This document shows positions 38,603-48,220 of a DNA stretch of 64,000 nt, one piece after another. Source of the stretch: Marinobacter sp. ATCH36. GTDB lineage: Bacteria > Pseudomonadota > Gammaproteobacteria > Pseudomonadales > Oleiphilaceae. Location of the stretch: assembly GCF_023555055.1 (NCBI RefSeq), contig NZ_JAMJPL010000005.1, positions 62,001 through 126,000 of the forward strand. Direction: 5' to 3'. A program made the translations under genes and the position numbers. A model generated the notes under the pieces. The model did not search any database and was not told the origin of the DNA. It was given only the letters and a program-made list of their open reading frames with translations. Numbering within the stretch: the stretch's first letter is position 1; every line of letters begins with the position of its first letter.

Positions 38603-39481
38603 ATGACCGACGATACCTACACGCCGCCGAAAGTCTGGAAATGGGATGCCGAGAGTGGTGGCGCCTTCTCCAAAATCAACCGGCCAATTGCAGGACCCAC
38701 TCATGAGAAAGAACTGCCAGTCGGGAAGCACCCGTTCCAGGTGTATTCACTGGCAACTCCCAATGGTGTGAAAGCCACCATCATGTTCGAAGAATTGCTG
38801 GAGAAGGGCATCAAGGAAGCGGAATACGATGCCTGGCTGGTTCGCATTACCGAAGGTGAACAGTTTGGCAGCGGATTTGTGAAATCCAATCCCAACTCCA
38901 AGATTCCGGCCATGATGGATCATACCCACCAGCCTGCCGTGCGAGTGTTCGAGTCCGGATCCATTCTGCTGTACCTGGCCGAAAAATTTGGCGAATTCCT
39001 TCCGAAGGATATCGTAGCCCGCACCGAAACCATGAACTGGTTGTTCTGGCAGATGGGCAGTGCGCCTTTCCTGGGTGGCGGGTTCGGCCACTTTTTCGCC
39101 TACGCGCCGGAAAAATACGAGTACCCGATTAACCGGTACACCATGGAAGTGAAGCGCCAGCTGGATGTGCTGGACCGCCAATTGGCCGATAACCGATATA
39201 TTGCAGGGGATGAATACACCATTGCGGATATGGCGATCTGGCCCTGGTACGGCGCCCTGGTCAAAAACAAGGTGTACGAAGCGGCCGAATTTCTCGAGGC
39301 TCACACTTACACGAACGTTGTGCGTTGGGCCGATGAAATAGCAGAGCGCCCGGCGGTCAAACGCGGGTTGATGGTCAACCGAACCTGGGGTGACGAGAGC
39401 AAGCAATTGCACGAACGGCACGACGCCAGTGACTTCGAACTGCGCACCCAGGACAAGCTGGAGCCTTCCGGAGAAAAATAA
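38603..39481 (+). CDS. yghU: YghU-like glutathione transferase (disulfide-bond oxidoreductase)
   Basis: Nu-class glutathione transferase-like protein, 292 residues, close in size to E. coli YghU (288). N-terminal extension, then thioredoxin-fold domain ('HPFQVYSLATPNGVKATIMF', 'SNPNSKIPAMMDH', 'VFESGSILLYLAEKFG' with the Glu-Ser glutathione-binding pair), then the all-helical GST domain ('YIAGDEYTIADMAIWPWYGA'). It likely reduces disulfides or peroxides using glutathione. Its stop shares one base with the next start. Confidence 0.93.
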   Translation: MTDDTYTPPKVWKWDAESGGAFSKINRPIAGPTHEKELPVGKHPFQVYSLATPNGVKATIMFEELLEKGIKEAEYDAWLVRITEGEQFGSGFVKSNPNSKIPAMMDHTHQPAVRVFESGSILLYLAEKFGEFLPKDIVARTETMNWLFWQMGSAPFLGGGFGHFFAYAPEKYEYPINRYTMEVKRQLDVLDRQLADNRYIAGDEYTIADMAIWPWYGALVKNKVYEAAEFLEAHTYTNVVRWADEIAERPAVKRGLMVNRTWGDESKQLHERHDASDFELRTQDKLEPSGEK

Positions 39482-41064
39482 TGGCTGCATCGGTCACCTG
39501 GTGGAAGGTAGCCCTCGCGTTTGTCGTTGCGCTCGTAGTGGGCTCGGTGCTTGGCAGTCTTGTTCAGACCCAGTTCAACCTTCAGGCGCTGGAAGGCCTG
39601 GGGGTTGAAATCAGCATGGCAAAACGGCTGGAAACCAGTGTTCAGGATCTGGTTGGTTTTGCACCTCTGTATGCCATTCTATTCGGCATCAGTTTCCTGT
39701 TCTCCCAGGGTGCTGCCTCGCTGGTGGCCAGGCTGGCCGGCGAGTCCGGACGTTTGTGGCTTTACCCGCTCGCTGCGGCAGTGGGGCTTTGGGTGACGTT
39801 GTGGTTGGTGGATACTCTGGCTCCTATGCCCACGCTTATTGCTGCCACCCGAGAGGCCGGAGGTTCGATTGCCATGATTGTGACCGCTGCGATTGCCGGC
39901 TGGCTGTTTGCGGTGTTGGTTATCCGTCTGGCCCGCCGGAGTAGCGGGGTCTCCGCCATGCCGATCATGGCACTGATGATTGCCGGTGGGCTGGCCCTGC
40001 CGGAGTCAGACGCCGTGGCTGATGAGCAGCCAGACTACCAGACCGAAACCCTGGCGGAGGGCCTGGAGCATCCCTGGTCACTGGCGTTCCTGCCAGATGG
40101 AAGGATGCTTGTCACCGAGCGACCGGGCCGGTTGCGTCTTCTGACTGCGGAAGGCGAACTGGTACCGCAGCCCCTGGAAGGTGTGCCGGAGGTATTTGCA
40201 TCTGGCCAGGCCGGTTTGTTTGAGGTGCTTCCCGCCGCTGATTTCGAACAGAGCAGGGCGATTTACCTGAGTTATGCCTGTGGCACTGCAGAGGCCAACC
40301 ACGCTTGCCTGGCCAGGGGTGAGCTTGACGATAAAGCTCTGAAGAACGTGACCGAGATTTTCCGGGTGCAGCCGTCCAAGAAGGGGAGTGCCCACTATGG
40401 CGGGCGCCTGGTATGGCTGCCTGACAACACGCTGGTATTAACCCTGGGGGATGGCTTTGATTACCGGGAGCAGGCCCAGCGGCGGGAAAATCACATTGGC
40501 AGTATTGTTCGCCTGAATCCGGACGGTACAGTACCTGAGGATAATCCGTTTGCCGACAGTGACCGGTATCGGGGTGAAATCTACAGCTATGGCCATCGCA
40601 ATGTGCAGGGGCTGGTCTACGATAAAGAAAAGGATCGTCTTATTGCCCACGAACACGGGCCCCGTGGGGGAGATGAGATAAACGTGATTCGCCCTGGGGC
40701 CAATTATGGCTGGCCCATTACCACCCATGGGCTGGATTATACCGGCGCGCGGGTGACCCCGTTCAGTGAGCGGGAGGGCATTGAGCCGCCAATGTTGCAC
40801 TGGACACCATCCATTGCGCCTTCCGGCATGACCGTTTACGACGGTGATCTGTTCCCCCGGTGGCAGGGCAATTTGCTGGTTGGTGGATTGGTGACCAGGC
40901 AAGTGCATCGTGTCAGCCTTGAGAACGGCAGGGCGAACGAGGTCGGTGTTCTGTTTGGTGAGCTCGGCGAGCGCATCCGGGATGTGCGCACCGGTCCCGA
41001 CGGTGCGGTTTACCTGCTTACCGACAGTGCTGATGGTCGTGTTCTGAAAGTCACGCCAGAGTAG
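39481..41064 (+). CDS. Membrane-anchored PQQ-dependent sugar dehydrogenase
   Basis: Protein of 527 residues with two regions. Residues 1-165 contain about four transmembrane helices ('VALAFVVALVVGSVLGSL', 'LYAILFGISFLFSQ', 'YPLAAAVGLWVTLWLVD', 'AMIVTAAIAGWLFAVLVI'), followed by a signal-like stretch 'MPIMALMIAGGLALPESDA'. From about 185 it is a soluble aldose sugar dehydrogenase (YliI-like six-bladed propeller): 'LEHPWSLAFLPDGRMLVTER', 'GDGFDYREQAQRRENHIGS', 'YGHRNVQGLVYD', 'GPRGGDEINVIRPGANYGWP'. It would oxidise sugars outside the membrane with PQQ. E. coli YliI has only the second part. The fusion continues through one frame with no stop. Confidence 0.88.
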   Translation: MAASVTWWKVALAFVVALVVGSVLGSLVQTQFNLQALEGLGVEISMAKRLETSVQDLVGFAPLYAILFGISFLFSQGAASLVARLAGESGRLWLYPLAAAVGLWVTLWLVDTLAPMPTLIAATREAGGSIAMIVTAAIAGWLFAVLVIRLARRSSGVSAMPIMALMIAGGLALPESDAVADEQPDYQTETLAEGLEHPWSLAFLPDGRMLVTERPGRLRLLTAEGELVPQPLEGVPEVFASGQAGLFEVLPAADFEQSRAIYLSYACGTAEANHACLARGELDDKALKNVTEIFRVQPSKKGSAHYGGRLVWLPDNTLVLTLGDGFDYREQAQRRENHIGSIVRLNPDGTVPEDNPFADSDRYRGEIYSYGHRNVQGLVYDKEKDRLIAHEHGPRGGDEINVIRPGANYGWPITTHGLDYTGARVTPFSEREGIEPPMLHWTPSIAPSGMTVYDGDLFPRWQGNLLVGGLVTRQVHRVSLENGRANEVGVLFGELGERIRDVRTGPDGAVYLLTDSADGRVLKVTPE

Positions 41065-41075
41065 AAAGGAAGCCC

Positions 41076-41447
41076 ATGTCAGACCTGAAAGATCCGAGAG
41101 TTCTGTTTGCCGCCGAGCGCACCCTGCTGGCATGGAACCGCACCAGCCTATCCTTTATTGCTTTCGGCTTCCTGATTGAAAGGGCGGGGCTACTGCTGCA
41201 TGTTCTGGCGCCGGAGAGTGTGGGGGCTGTGAATGCCATGCTGGGGTTCTGGATTGGCATCCTTTTCATTTTGCTGGGGGCTTTTGCTGCGGTGTGGTCT
41301 TCGCGTCAGTTCCGGGCCCTGTTGCGCACCCTCAGCCCGGCGGAGTTCCCCACCGGATACGGTTTCCGGTGGGGGCTGGCGGTCAACATGGTGGTGGCGT
41401 TTCTGGGGCTTGTGCTGGTGGGTGCACTGTTTATCGGCCGCGGGTAG
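41076..41447 (+). CDS. DUF202 family membrane protein (YidH-like)
   Basis: Protein of 123 residues. It opens with 'DPRVLFAAERTLLAWNRTSL', the DUF202 signature, and has three hydrophobic helices ('SFIAFGFLIERAGLLL', 'MLGFWIGILFILLGAFAAVW', 'VVAFLGLVLVGALFIG'). Function unknown. It follows the sugar dehydrogenase by 11 bases with its own RBS (AGGAAG). Confidence 0.88.
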   Translation: MSDLKDPRVLFAAERTLLAWNRTSLSFIAFGFLIERAGLLLHVLAPESVGAVNAMLGFWIGILFILLGAFAAVWSSRQFRALLRTLSPAEFPTGYGFRWGLAVNMVVAFLGLVLVGALFIGRG

Positions 41448-41453
41448 AGGCGC

Positions 41454-41702
41454 TTACCGCGGCCTGCGGTCGCCTTCCATGATCTTGGCCACAAACACCG
41501 CTTTGCCGTACTCCTCGAATGACCACTTCATGGTATCAGAAAGCACACGCATCACCTCATCGTACTCCCCGAACATCTCCGTGCTCATGCGCCCGGGATA
41601 GACCTCCAGGCCACTTTTCTCCAGGCGTTCGATAAGTGCCCGGATGGGCGGCTTATAATCATCGGCGAGCGGATAGCAGCTCAATTGCACTGATAGATAC
41701 AT
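41454..41702 (-). CDS. YkoF-like thiamine/HMP-binding domain protein
   Basis: Small soluble protein of 82 residues from 'MYLSVQLSCYPLADDYKPPI', with GGAGG upstream; the frame extension to 41765 lies inside ggt and is not needed. The ferredoxin-like fold pattern ('IRALIERLEKSGLEVYPGRM', 'STEMFGEYDEVMRVL') resembles the YkoF/thiamine-binding MTH1187 family. No thiamine genes are adjacent, so ligand is unproven. It lies 13 bases after ggt and is probably in its operon. Confidence 0.75.
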   Translation of the reverse strand: MYLSVQLSCYPLADDYKPPIRALIERLEKSGLEVYPGRMSTEMFGEYDEVMRVLSDTMKWSFEEYGKAVFVAKIMEGDRRPR

Positions 41703-41715
41703 AAAACCTCCCGGG

Positions 41716-43479
41716 TCAGTAACCCATGGCTGATGATGTGCTGCGGCGGGGGTCTGCGCCGCCATACAGTGTTCTGTCGGTGTCGATCAGTATGCTCTGG
41801 ATGGCACCCATGGCGCTACCAGTCACCACCTTATGGCCCTTTTTCTCCAATAGCTCCACGGTGTCAGGGCTGATTCCCTGCTCGATGCGGATTTCGTCCG
41901 GCAACCACTGATGGTGAATCCTTGGCGCACTGACCGCAGACTGTATGTTCATATTGTGGTCAATCACATTGAGGAGCACCTGCAAGGTGGTTGTGATGAT
42001 CCGCGAGCCACCAGGGCTGCCGGTAACGAGGTAGTTGCGGCCATCGCGCCGGACGATGGTCGGCGACATGGAGCTCAGCATGCGCTTGCCGGGTTCCACC
42101 TTATTGGCTTCACCGCCGATGAGTCCATAGGCGTTGGGCTCACCAGGCTTGGCGCTGAAATCATCCATTTCATTGTTCAGCAGGAATCCTGCCCCAGTCA
42201 CCGTAATGCCGGAGCCATAACTGAAATTGATGGTGTAGGTGTTGGAAACGGCGTTGCCCCAGCGGTCGACAATGGAGAAGTGGGTGGTTTCCGGGCTTTC
42301 AAAGGCGCCTGGGTTGCCTGCGCGGATGTCGGATGACGGCCGCGCCTTGTCCGGGTCGATGGTTTCGCGTAAAGCCTCTCCGTAGGCCTTGCTGGTCAGG
42401 CCCTTCAGGGGCACATCCACGAAGTCGGTATCGCCCAGGAACACGGCACGGTCGGCATAGGCCAGTTTCATGGCTTCTGCCAAGTGATGAATGCTGGCGG
42501 CGGAATTGTGGCCGTAATCGGCGAGCGGATAGCCCTCCAGGATATTGAGGATCTGCACGATATGGGTACCACCGGAGGAGGGCGGTGACATGGAATAAAT
42601 GTCGTGGCCACGGTACCTGCCATGAACCGGCTGGCGCACCTGGGGCTGATAGTTTTTCAGGTCACTCAGGGTAATCAGGCCGTCGTGGCGCTCCATTTCC
42701 TCCACAATCAGTTGTGCGGTTCGGCCTTCATAGAAACCCTCGGTGCCCTGATCGGCAATGCGCTGGAGGGTGTCTGCGAGTTCTGGTTGCCGGAAACGTT
42801 CGCCCGGTTGCCAGGCGTTCCCGTCATTTTTGTAGAAAGTGCTCAGCGTGGCGGGCCAGCGTTGCAGTCGTTCACGAGCCTGCTCCAGGCCTTCGGTGAA
42901 TCGGGCGGGTACTGTAAAACCATCCCGGGCCAGTTTTATCGCTGGTGCCAGTGCCTGTTTCAGGGGCAGGGTGCCGTGCCTCTCCAGCGCCAGAGCAAGG
43001 CCGGCGACGGTGCCGGGCACCCCGGCAGCCTTATGGGTGAAGCGGCTGCGGTTCTGTACCACATTGCCGTCTTCATCCTGGAACATCGTTTCCATGGCAG
43101 CAGCAGGCGCTTTTTCCCGGTAGTCGATGGCTTCGACGGCATCACCGTTACCGGGCGCATAGAGCATGAATCCGCCCCCGCCGATATTGCCCGAGCGGGG
43201 TTGAGTAACTGCCAGGGCAAAACCGGCCGTTACCGCCGCATCCATCGCGTTACCGCCTTTCTCAAGAACCTCCAGTGCCACTTGAGTTGCCAGTGTATGG
43301 CTGGTGGCGACCATTCCGTTCATGCCTTTGACCGGGTGGTGGCGTTCGCCCTCAAGAATGGCGTCGGCCACCGCTGGTTGTAGTGGCAAGAGTAATGCAA
43401 TGGTAATGATCAGGTTCTTAGCCAGTGAATAGCCCGGCTCGGCTTTTCTGTTACCTACCTGTAGGGGGTGTCTATCCAT
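41716..43479 (-). CDS. ggt: Gamma-glutamyltransferase
   Basis: Periplasmic Ntn-hydrolase that cleaves or transfers the gamma-glutamyl group of glutathione. It has 587 residues with a signal peptide ('NLIITIALLLPLQPAVADA') after a 20-residue basic N-terminus. The autoprocessing site is the Thr of 'ESPETTHFSIVDRWGNAVSN' (about residue 399), which becomes the small-subunit N-terminal nucleophile. Other family blocks: 'GGGFMLYAPG', 'MSPPSSGGTHIVQILNIL', 'KRMLSSMSPTIV', 'TGSPGGSRIITT'. It is divergent from purU. yghU nearby also uses glutathione, though the two are not co-directional. Confidence 0.96.
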   Translation of the reverse strand: MDRHPLQVGNRKAEPGYSLAKNLIITIALLLPLQPAVADAILEGERHHPVKGMNGMVATSHTLATQVALEVLEKGGNAMDAAVTAGFALAVTQPRSGNIGGGGFMLYAPGNGDAVEAIDYREKAPAAAMETMFQDEDGNVVQNRSRFTHKAAGVPGTVAGLALALERHGTLPLKQALAPAIKLARDGFTVPARFTEGLEQARERLQRWPATLSTFYKNDGNAWQPGERFRQPELADTLQRIADQGTEGFYEGRTAQLIVEEMERHDGLITLSDLKNYQPQVRQPVHGRYRGHDIYSMSPPSSGGTHIVQILNILEGYPLADYGHNSAASIHHLAEAMKLAYADRAVFLGDTDFVDVPLKGLTSKAYGEALRETIDPDKARPSSDIRAGNPGAFESPETTHFSIVDRWGNAVSNTYTINFSYGSGITVTGAGFLLNNEMDDFSAKPGEPNAYGLIGGEANKVEPGKRMLSSMSPTIVRRDGRNYLVTGSPGGSRIITTTLQVLLNVIDHNMNIQSAVSAPRIHHQWLPDEIRIEQGISPDTVELLEKKGHKVVTGSAMGAIQSILIDTDRTLYGGADPRRSTSSAMGY

Positions 43480-43587
43480 GTCAGTGCGCCTCGTTTCTGA
43501 TGCTCAGATAGGCTATCATAGCCGGTCATTTTTAGGGGTGTGAACCTGCACGCCCGCTTTCCCGGATCAGATTAAGGAAAGGCTTCC

Positions 43588-44442
43588 ATGGAGCATACCT
43601 ATCGTCTTGTGATTTCCTGCCCGGACCGGGTGGGAATCGTTGCCAAGGTCAGTAATTTCCTGTCGACCTATAATGGCTGGATTACCGAGGCGAGCCACCA
43701 CTCGGATACCCAGGCAGGCCGGTTTTTCATGCGGCATGAAATCAAGGCCGACTCCATTCCGTTCGGCCTTGAGCAGTTTCGCATTGCCTTTGAGCCTATT
43801 GCCCGCGAGTTCGATATGGACTGGCACATCGCTGACTCGGCGCGGCCCAAGAAAGTGATCCTGATGTGCAGCAAGGAATCCCACTGTGTGGCGGACCTGC
43901 TTCATCGCTGGCACAGCAGGGAGATCAATGCCGAGATTGTTGCCGTCATCTCCAACCACGAAGATCTCAGGCGCATGGTGGAATGGCACGAAATACCCTA
44001 TCACTATATTCCCGTGGACAAGAGCAACCGTGACGAAGCCTTTGGTGAGGTTGAGGGTCTGATCGAGGGCTATGAGGCGGACGTCGTTGTTCTGGCGCGG
44101 TACATGCAGGTACTGCCCGCCAGCCTTTGCGAAAAATACGCCGGCCAGGTCATCAATATTCACCACAGCTTTCTGCCATCGTTCGCGGGTGCAAGGCCAT
44201 ATCATCAGGCATACAGCCGGGGTGTGAAGCTGATAGGTGCCACCTGCCACTACGTGACCCAGGATCTGGATGAAGGCCCCATTATCGAGCAGGATGTGAT
44301 CCGCATCAGCCACAGTGACTCGATCGAAGATATGGTGCGCCTGGGCAAGGATGTTGAGAAAAATGCCCTGTCCCGCGGGTTGAGAGCGCACATTGAAGAC
44401 CGCGTGATCACCTACGAAAACAAGACTGTGGTTTTTGACTGA
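43588..44442 (+). CDS. purU: Formyltetrahydrofolate deformylase
   Basis: Hydrolyses 10-formyl-THF to formate and THF, balancing one-carbon pools. It has 284 residues: an N-terminal ACT domain (about 1-80, 'YRLVISCPDRVGIVAKVSNF') and a C-terminal formyltransferase-like catalytic domain with 'VVLARYMQVLP', 'NIHHSFLPSFAGARPYHQA' (catalytic Asn and His) and 'ATCHYVTQDLDEGPIIEQD' (catalytic Asp). The length matches the family. A long antisense frame covers the gene but is a codon-bias shadow. Confidence 0.96.
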   Translation: MEHTYRLVISCPDRVGIVAKVSNFLSTYNGWITEASHHSDTQAGRFFMRHEIKADSIPFGLEQFRIAFEPIAREFDMDWHIADSARPKKVILMCSKESHCVADLLHRWHSREINAEIVAVISNHEDLRRMVEWHEIPYHYIPVDKSNRDEAFGEVEGLIEGYEADVVVLARYMQVLPASLCEKYAGQVINIHHSFLPSFAGARPYHQAYSRGVKLIGATCHYVTQDLDEGPIIEQDVIRISHSDSIEDMVRLGKDVEKNALSRGLRAHIEDRVITYENKTVVFD

Positions 44443-44471
44443 CGGACACTGCCACATACCCCGCTAAAGGG

Positions 44472-44500
44472 TTGAATGTGGTAGTATTGGCCGCTTATTA
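44472..44500 (+). promoter_or_regulatory. Possible sigma-70 promoter of gyrA
   Basis: TTGAAT (44472-44477), a 17-bp spacer, and TTATTA (44495-44500), 70 bases before the gyrA ATG. The -10 is weak, as often in supercoiling-sensitive gyrase promoters. Confidence 0.45.
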
Positions 44501-44569
44501 AAGAATAACTATGGGGTGCTCTGAAGGGCCCTGAAACGACTTCCAGCAAATGCAAAGGAACCTTTCTCG

Positions 44570-47152
44570 ATGGGTGAGTTAGCCAAAGAGATCCTGCCGG
44601 TAAATATTGAAGACGAACTGAAACAGTCCTATCTCGATTACGCCATGAGCGTTATCGTTGGCCGGGCCCTTCCAGACGTACGGGACGGCCTCAAGCCGGT
44701 GCACCGCCGCGTGCTGTTTGCCATGTCCGAGCTCAATAACGACTGGAACAAGGCTTACAAGAAGTCCGCCCGTGTGGTCGGTGACGTTATCGGTAAATAC
44801 CATCCCCATGGTGATTCCGCTGTTTACGACACCATTGTCCGTATGGCCCAGCCATTCTCCCTGCGATACCCGCTGGTGGACGGCCAGGGCAACTTTGGTT
44901 CCATCGACGGTGACAACGCAGCCGCCATGCGTTACACCGAGATCCGCATGGAGAAGATTGCCCACTCCCTGCTGGCGGATCTGGAAAAGGAAACGGTGGA
45001 TTTCGTCCCCAACTACGACGGCACCGAGCAGATCCCGGAAGTGCTGCCTACGCGGGTTCCGAACCTGCTGGTTAACGGCTCCTCCGGTATTGCCGTGGGC
45101 ATGGCGACCAATATTCCGCCCCATAACCTCACGGAAATCGTGAATGGCTGCCTGGCGCTGATCGACAATCCGGACATGACCATTGATGACCTGATGGAGC
45201 ATATTCCGGGGCCGGACTTTCCCACCGAGGGCATTATCAACGGCCGCGCGGGCATTGTTGAGGCCTATCGCACCGGCCGCGGGCGTATCTATATCCGTGC
45301 CCGCCATGAAATCGAGCACGACAAGAAAACCAACCGCGATGCCGTCATTATTACCGAGCTACCGTACCAGTTGAACAAGGCGAGGCTGATCGAGAAGATT
45401 GCGGAGCTGGTTAAAGAGAAGCGCCTGGAAGGTATTACCGAGCTGCGGGATGAATCCAATAAGGAAGGCATCCGGGTAGTGATTGAGTTGCGTCGCGGGG
45501 AAAACCCGGATGTGATCGTCAACAATCTCTTTACTCACACCCAGCTTCAGACGGTCTTCGGCATCAATATGGTTGCCCTGATCAACGGTGAGCCGAAGAT
45601 CCTCAACCTGAAGCAGATGCTGGATGCGTTTGTTCGCCATCGCCGGGAAGTGGTTACCCGCCGGACTATTTTCGAGCTGCGCAAGGCTCGGGAACGTGGC
45701 CATATTCTGGAGGGTCTGACGGTTGCGCTGGCAAACATTGATGAGATTATTGCCCTGATCAAGGCATCTCCGGGCTCTGCCGAGGCAAAAGAGAAACTGA
45801 TGGCACAGGGCTGGGCGCCCGGTGACGTTCTGGCGATGCTCGAACGGGCAGGTGAAGATGCCTGTCGCCCGGATGACTTGCCGGAGATATTTGGCCTGCG
45901 CAATGGCCTGTATCACCTCTCGCCGGAACAGGCCCAGGCAATTCTGGACCTGCGTCTGCATCGCCTGACCGGTCTCGAGACCGAAAAGCTGCAGAACGAG
46001 TACAAGGACATTCTAGAGAAAATTGCCGATCTTCTGGAGATTCTGGGAGATCCGGACCGCTTGATGCAGGTTATCCGCGAAGAGCTGGAGGCCATCGTTA
46101 CCGAGTTTGGCGATAAGCGGCTTACCGAAATTACCAGTTCCAAGCGTGACCTGACCATTGCTGATCTGATCGACGAGGAAGATCTGGTGGTAACCATCTC
46201 CCACGGTGGCTATGCCAAGACCCAGGCAGTTGAGGATTATCAGGCCCAGCGCCGTGGTGGCCGTGGCAAGGCTGCGACCTCCATGAAAGATGAGGATTTT
46301 GTCGAGAAGCTGCTGGTCGCGAACTCCCACGACACCATTTTGTGCTTCTCCAACCGTGGCAAGGTCTACTGGTTGCGGGTATTCGAGATTCCCCGCGCCA
46401 GCCGTGCGTCCCGTGGCCGGCCGATGGTGAACATTCTGCCGCTGGAAGAGGGTGAGCGTATTACCACCTTCCTGCCGGTGCGTGATTACCCGGAAGACCA
46501 GTATGTGCTGATGGCGACGTCGGCCGGTGTGGTCAAGAAAACACCGCTGCCGAACTTCTCTCGCCCGCGTAGCAGTGGTTTGATTGCACTGTCTCTCGAT
46601 GAGGGCGATACCCTGATTGGTGCGGCCATTACCAAAGGGGATGCCGAAGTAATGCTGTTCTCCACCGCGGGCAAGGCCGTGCGCTTCAACGAAGAAGCGG
46701 TGCGCCCGATGAGCCGGACAGCCCGTGGTGTGCGTGGTATCAAGATGCCGGAAGGGCATCATGTCGTCTCGCTGATTATTCCCGAGGAAGGCGCTGTGCT
46801 TCTGACGGCCAGTGAAAACGGTTACGGCAAGCGCACTACGTTCGACGAGTTCCCGACATACAGCCGGGGCAGCCAGGGCGTTATCGCCATGCAGTGTTCC
46901 GAGCGAAACGGTAACCTGGTGAGGGCGTTGCAGCTGTTTGATGGCGACGAAATGATGCTGATCTCGGACAAGGGCACGCTGGTGCGTACCCGCACCGACG
47001 AAGTGTCGGTTCTGAGCCGTAACACCCAGGGCGTTCGCCTGATCAAGCTGAGCCAGGAGGATGAGCGCCTGGTGGGTGTTGAGCGTATTGCTGAAACCGA
47101 TGCGGAAGATGAGACCGCTGTGGATGGTGAGGACGATGAGCAGGGCGTATAA
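44570..47152 (+). CDS. gyrA: DNA gyrase subunit A
   Basis: Type II topoisomerase subunit that cuts and rejoins DNA; 860 residues. Tyr122 is in '[14 protein letters not shown]'. The quinolone region reads '[19 protein letters not shown]' with Ser83 and Asp87, the wild-type residues in E. coli numbering. The GyrA box 'QRRGGRG' is present in the C-terminal beta-pinwheel, and the protein ends in an acidic tail. gyrB is elsewhere. It heads the supercluster; serC starts 17 bases inside its end. Confidence 0.98.
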   Translation: MGELAKEILPVNIEDELKQSYLDYAMSVIVGRALPDVRDGLKPVHRRVLFAMSELNNDWNKAYKKSARVVGDVIGKYHPHGDSAVYDTIVRMAQPFSLRYPLVDGQGNFGSIDGDNAAAMRYTEIRMEKIAHSLLADLEKETVDFVPNYDGTEQIPEVLPTRVPNLLVNGSSGIAVGMATNIPPHNLTEIVNGCLALIDNPDMTIDDLMEHIPGPDFPTEGIINGRAGIVEAYRTGRGRIYIRARHEIEHDKKTNRDAVIITELPYQLNKARLIEKIAELVKEKRLEGITELRDESNKEGIRVVIELRRGENPDVIVNNLFTHTQLQTVFGINMVALINGEPKILNLKQMLDAFVRHRREVVTRRTIFELRKARERGHILEGLTVALANIDEIIALIKASPGSAEAKEKLMAQGWAPGDVLAMLERAGEDACRPDDLPEIFGLRNGLYHLSPEQAQAILDLRLHRLTGLETEKLQNEYKDILEKIADLLEILGDPDRLMQVIREELEAIVTEFGDKRLTEITSSKRDLTIADLIDEEDLVVTISHGGYAKTQAVEDYQAQRRGGRGKAATSMKDEDFVEKLLVANSHDTILCFSNRGKVYWLRVFEIPRASRASRGRPMVNILPLEEGERITTFLPVRDYPEDQYVLMATSAGVVKKTPLPNFSRPRSSGLIALSLDEGDTLIGAAITKGDAEVMLFSTAGKAVRFNEEAVRPMSRTARGVRGIKMPEGHHVVSLIIPEEGAVLLTASENGYGKRTTFDEFPTYSRGSQGVIAMQCSERNGNLVRALQLFDGDEMMLISDKGTLVRTRTDEVSVLSRNTQGVRLIKLSQEDERLVGVERIAETDAEDETAVDGEDDEQGV

Positions 47153-48218
47153 CTTTTGTGCAGGCCCGGCGACCTTGCCGGAGCCGGTGCTGCGGCAGGC
47201 GCGTGATGAAATGCTGGACTGGCGCGGCACTGGCATGTCGGTGATGGAAATGAGCCATCGCGGTGACGAGTTTGTGGAAATCGCTGAAACCGCCGAGAAA
47301 GATGTTAGGGAATTGGCCGGTATATCAGATGATTACGCTGTACTCTTCATGCAGGGTGGCGCTTCAAGCCAGTTCTCGACCATTCCGCTGAATCTGCTGG
47401 GCGACAACACCTCTGCCGATTATGTGAATACCGGTATCTGGTCGAAGAAGGCGATTGCCGAGGCCAGCCGTTATGCACAGGTGAACGTGGCGGCCAGTAG
47501 CGAAGCCAACGGGTTCACCAGCATCCCCGATCAGGACAGCTGGAGCACCCGTGCCGATGCGGCCTATCTGCATTACACGCCCAACGAAACCATAGGCGGC
47601 CTGGAGTTCGATTTCGTGCCGGAAAGTGGTTCCGTGCCCCTGGTTGCGGACATGTCGTCCACCCTGCTGTCACGCCCTCTGGACGTGTCGAAGTTCGGCC
47701 TGATCTACGCTGGCGCCCAGAAGAACATCGGCCCTTCTGGTCTGGTGGTTGTCATCATTCGCAAGGACCTGCTGGGTAAGGCTCTCAAGATTACGCCGAC
47801 AATGATGAACTATCGGGTGATTGCTGATAACGATTCGATGTACAACACCCCTGCAACCTATTCCTGGTACCTCGCCGGCCTGGTGTTCAAGTGGCTGAAA
47901 GAGCAGGGCGGCGTCAAGGCTATGGGCGAGATCAACCATCGCAAGGCCAGCAAACTGTACAGCTTTATTGATGACAGTGATTTTTACGCCAACCCGATTT
48001 CCCCGCGATTCCGCTCCTGGATGAACGTACCCTTCACCCTTGCGGACGACGGGCTTAACGAGGCATTCCTCAAAGGCGCGAACGAGCGTGGTTTGCTGAA
48101 CCTGAAGGGGCATCGCTCAGTGGGTGGAATGCGTGCCAGCATCTATAACGCGATGCCCGAAGCAGGTGTTGATGCGCTGATCGATTACATGACGGTGTTT
48201 GCGAAGGAGCGGGGCTGA
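47136..48218 (+). CDS. serC: Phosphoserine aminotransferase
   Basis: PLP enzyme for serine and pyridoxal phosphate synthesis, 360 residues from '[19 protein letters not shown]'. PLP Lys is in '[20 protein letters not shown]'; other blocks are '[17 protein letters not shown]' and '[16 protein letters not shown]'. The ATG at 47136 overlaps gyrA by 17 bases; the frame opening at 47061 is inside gyrA and not used. gyrA-serC-pheA order is as in Pseudomonas. Confidence 0.97.
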   Translation: MSRAYNFCAGPATLPEPVLRQARDEMLDWRGTGMSVMEMSHRGDEFVEIAETAEKDVRELAGISDDYAVLFMQGGASSQFSTIPLNLLGDNTSADYVNTGIWSKKAIAEASRYAQVNVAASSEANGFTSIPDQDSWSTRADAAYLHYTPNETIGGLEFDFVPESGSVPLVADMSSTLLSRPLDVSKFGLIYAGAQKNIGPSGLVVVIIRKDLLGKALKITPTMMNYRVIADNDSMYNTPATYSWYLAGLVFKWLKEQGGVKAMGEINHRKASKLYSFIDDSDFYANPISPRFRSWMNVPFTLADDGLNEAFLKGANERGLLNLKGHRSVGGMRASIYNAMPEAGVDALIDYMTVFAKERG

Positions 48219-48220
48219 TC

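Noticed and set aside
43567..44457. 296-residue open frame antisense to purU
   Set aside because: Mirror of a high-GC3 gene; purU has all catalytic motifs and the antisense frame shows no family pattern or RBS.
46013..47236. 407-residue open frame antisense to gyrA/serC
   Set aside because: Shadow of gyrA codon usage; no recognisable domain.
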